From JBFGJY01 sp041576975 (GTDB lineage: Bacteria > Pseudomonadota > Gammaproteobacteria > UBA4575), in assembly GCA_041576975.1 (NCBI GenBank), contig JBFGJY010000010.1, forward strand, positions 1 to 54,449: a stretch of 54,449 nt of DNA. Direction: 5' to 3'. This document shows, one piece after another, positions 53,909 through 54,449 of this stretch. The notes under the pieces were generated by a model, which searched no databases, was not told the origin of the DNA, and saw only the letters and a list, made by a program, of their open reading frames with translations. The first letter of the stretch is position 1. Every line of letters starts with the position of its first letter. Position numbers and translations under genes: made by a program.

Positions 53909-53934
53909 TATTTATTTAAAATAGCAGAGTGTGC

Positions 53935-54057
53935 TTACCGATGTTGTTCCAGTTCTCTATGGTGGAAACTATCTGCCCGATAAAAGTGCCAACTCATATA
54001 AATTAAGATTGCACCCACCATTCCAACAAAAATAAGCAACGTATAAAGATCGGCCAT
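53935..54057 (-). CDS. Small single-pass membrane protein (40 residues)
   Basis: The ORF on the minus strand encodes 40 residues beginning MADLYTLLIFVGMVGA. A single hydrophobic segment (about 4-21) is followed by a short tail rich in His, Arg and Glu (HFYRAD, HHRELEQHR). AAGGAG lies six bases before the ATG and a strong intrinsic terminator follows the stop, so it looks like a real monocistronic gene. I do not recognise the family. The size and layout resemble small subunits of respiratory oxidases (CcoQ or CydX type) or other membrane microproteins, but no specific motif supports either. Confidence 0.75.
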   Translation of the reverse strand: MADLYTLLIFVGMVGAILIYMSWHFYRADSFHHRELEQHR

Positions 54058-54355
54058 GTTCAACTCCTTAAGTGCCAACTAGTAGTCTCCGTCCAACGCT
54101 CAAAATATTGGATTACAGTTTTGAAGGATAAACCCCATAAAATTTAAGGTATATATGTAGTTCTTACCAGTACTTTTTAAGTTAGATCAAGGCATTCGCT
54201 ACATATCAACATCAAGACTCTAAACTGAAATATCGAGTACGTCACAGTTTGACCTTTTATTGTTTAATTTTCACTAAAATTTTAAGAGATTCGGCCGAAA
54301 TCTTAATGCGGAATAGTACGCATTTGGAAATTTCAAATTACAAGGAAGTTAGGTC
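54058..54355. other. Intergenic region between two divergent genes with inverted repeats
   Basis: About 300 bases without a gene, lying between the minus-strand 40-codon gene and a plus-strand gene. Two dyads are visible: AAACTG (54222-54227) with CAGTTT (54245-54250), and a longer one with TTAAGA-GA-TTCGG directly followed by CCGAA-A-TCTTAA (54282-54306). A TTGACC at 54249-54254 could be a -35 box, but the nearest -10-like TAAAAT is 20 bases away. Promoters for both flanking genes must lie here. Confidence 0.5.
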
Positions 54356-54449
54356 ATGGCGATTTTTGACATATTTAAACAATGGGTTGGAGGAGCAACT
54401 GAAAAGATCCAACCTAGTGAAGAAAAAATATTAGAAGAGCATAATCAAG
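54356..54449 (+). CDS. 5' end of a gene leaving the window, possibly a BON/LysM-type small protein
   Basis: ATG at 54356 with AAGGAAG ten bases upstream opens a frame of 31 codons that is still open at the window end, starting MAIFDIFKQWVGGA. The amphipathic MxxFxxxK start followed by an acidic ILEEHNQ stretch recalls the YgaU/Kbp (BON-LysM) family, but this is only a resemblance. No signal peptide is apparent. Confidence 0.55.
   Translation, partial: MAIFDIFKQWVGGATEKIQPSEEKILEEHNQ

Overview
The window is 54 kb of an AT-rich gammaproteobacterial chromosome. Diagnostic blocks are miaB-ybeZ-ybeY-ybeX-lnt, leuS-lptE, holA, proA-nadD-rsfS-rlmH, maf-rng-yhdP-nit-tldD-pmbA, purM-purN, pgsA-hda, aspS-nudB-yebC-ruvCAB and ybgC-tolQRAB-pal-cpoB-queE-queC. 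The cell envelope is Gram-negative (LptE, Lnt, Tol-Pal, an O-antigen-type locus). I cannot assign an order from the sequence alone. Genes are densely packed, often overlapping by 1-4 bases. TTG and GTG starts are common. No insertion sequence, prophage or CRISPR array is visible.

Layout: (1) 1-6.2 kb is the 3' end of a surface polysaccharide locus. It holds a truncated gene, two nucleotide-sugar enzymes of an L-series 6-deoxy-HexNAc pathway (WbjB/WbvB-type dehydratase and WecB/WbjD-type 2-epimerase), and a wbpV-wbpL-wbpM-like trio that makes and transfers the first D-series 6-deoxy-HexNAc to undecaprenyl phosphate. (2) 6.2-16 kb carries tRNA modification (miaB), ribosome and rRNA maturation (ybeZ, ybeY), a CBS protein, lipoprotein acylation (lnt), an intercalated manC, leuS and lptE. 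(3) 16-20.1 kb is a block of two minus-strand genes, a beta-hydroxyacid dehydrogenase and a DUF1631 protein with an 11-unit A/E/K repeat, which separates lptE from holA. (4) 20.2-34 kb runs from holA to pmbA on the plus strand. (5) 34-42.5 kb alternates strands: purM-purN-DUF3108, pgsA-hda, arsC-wrbA, acylphosphatase-FmdB-aspS, and a lone pilF. (6) 42.5-53.4 kb is one long plus-strand run through nudB, a small lipase-like hydrolase, yebC, ruvCAB, tol-pal and queEC. (7) 53.4-54.4 kb holds tRNA-Lys, a structured tail, a 40-residue membrane protein on the minus strand, and the start of a gene leaving the window.

Most of the window is conserved housekeeping sequence. The most unusual part is just after tRNA-Lys. 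About 200 bases rich in hairpins end in an 18/21 copy of the tRNA 3' end. This arrangement recalls the E. coli tyrT locus, where units downstream of tRNA-Tyr carry copies of the tRNA 3' end and give rise to rtT RNA. Next to it lies a 40-codon single-pass membrane protein gene with a strong ribosome binding site and its own terminator. Other points of interest are the 42-bp coding minisatellite in the DUF1631 gene and the apparent mixture of two 6-deoxy-amino-sugar pathways in the polysaccharide locus.
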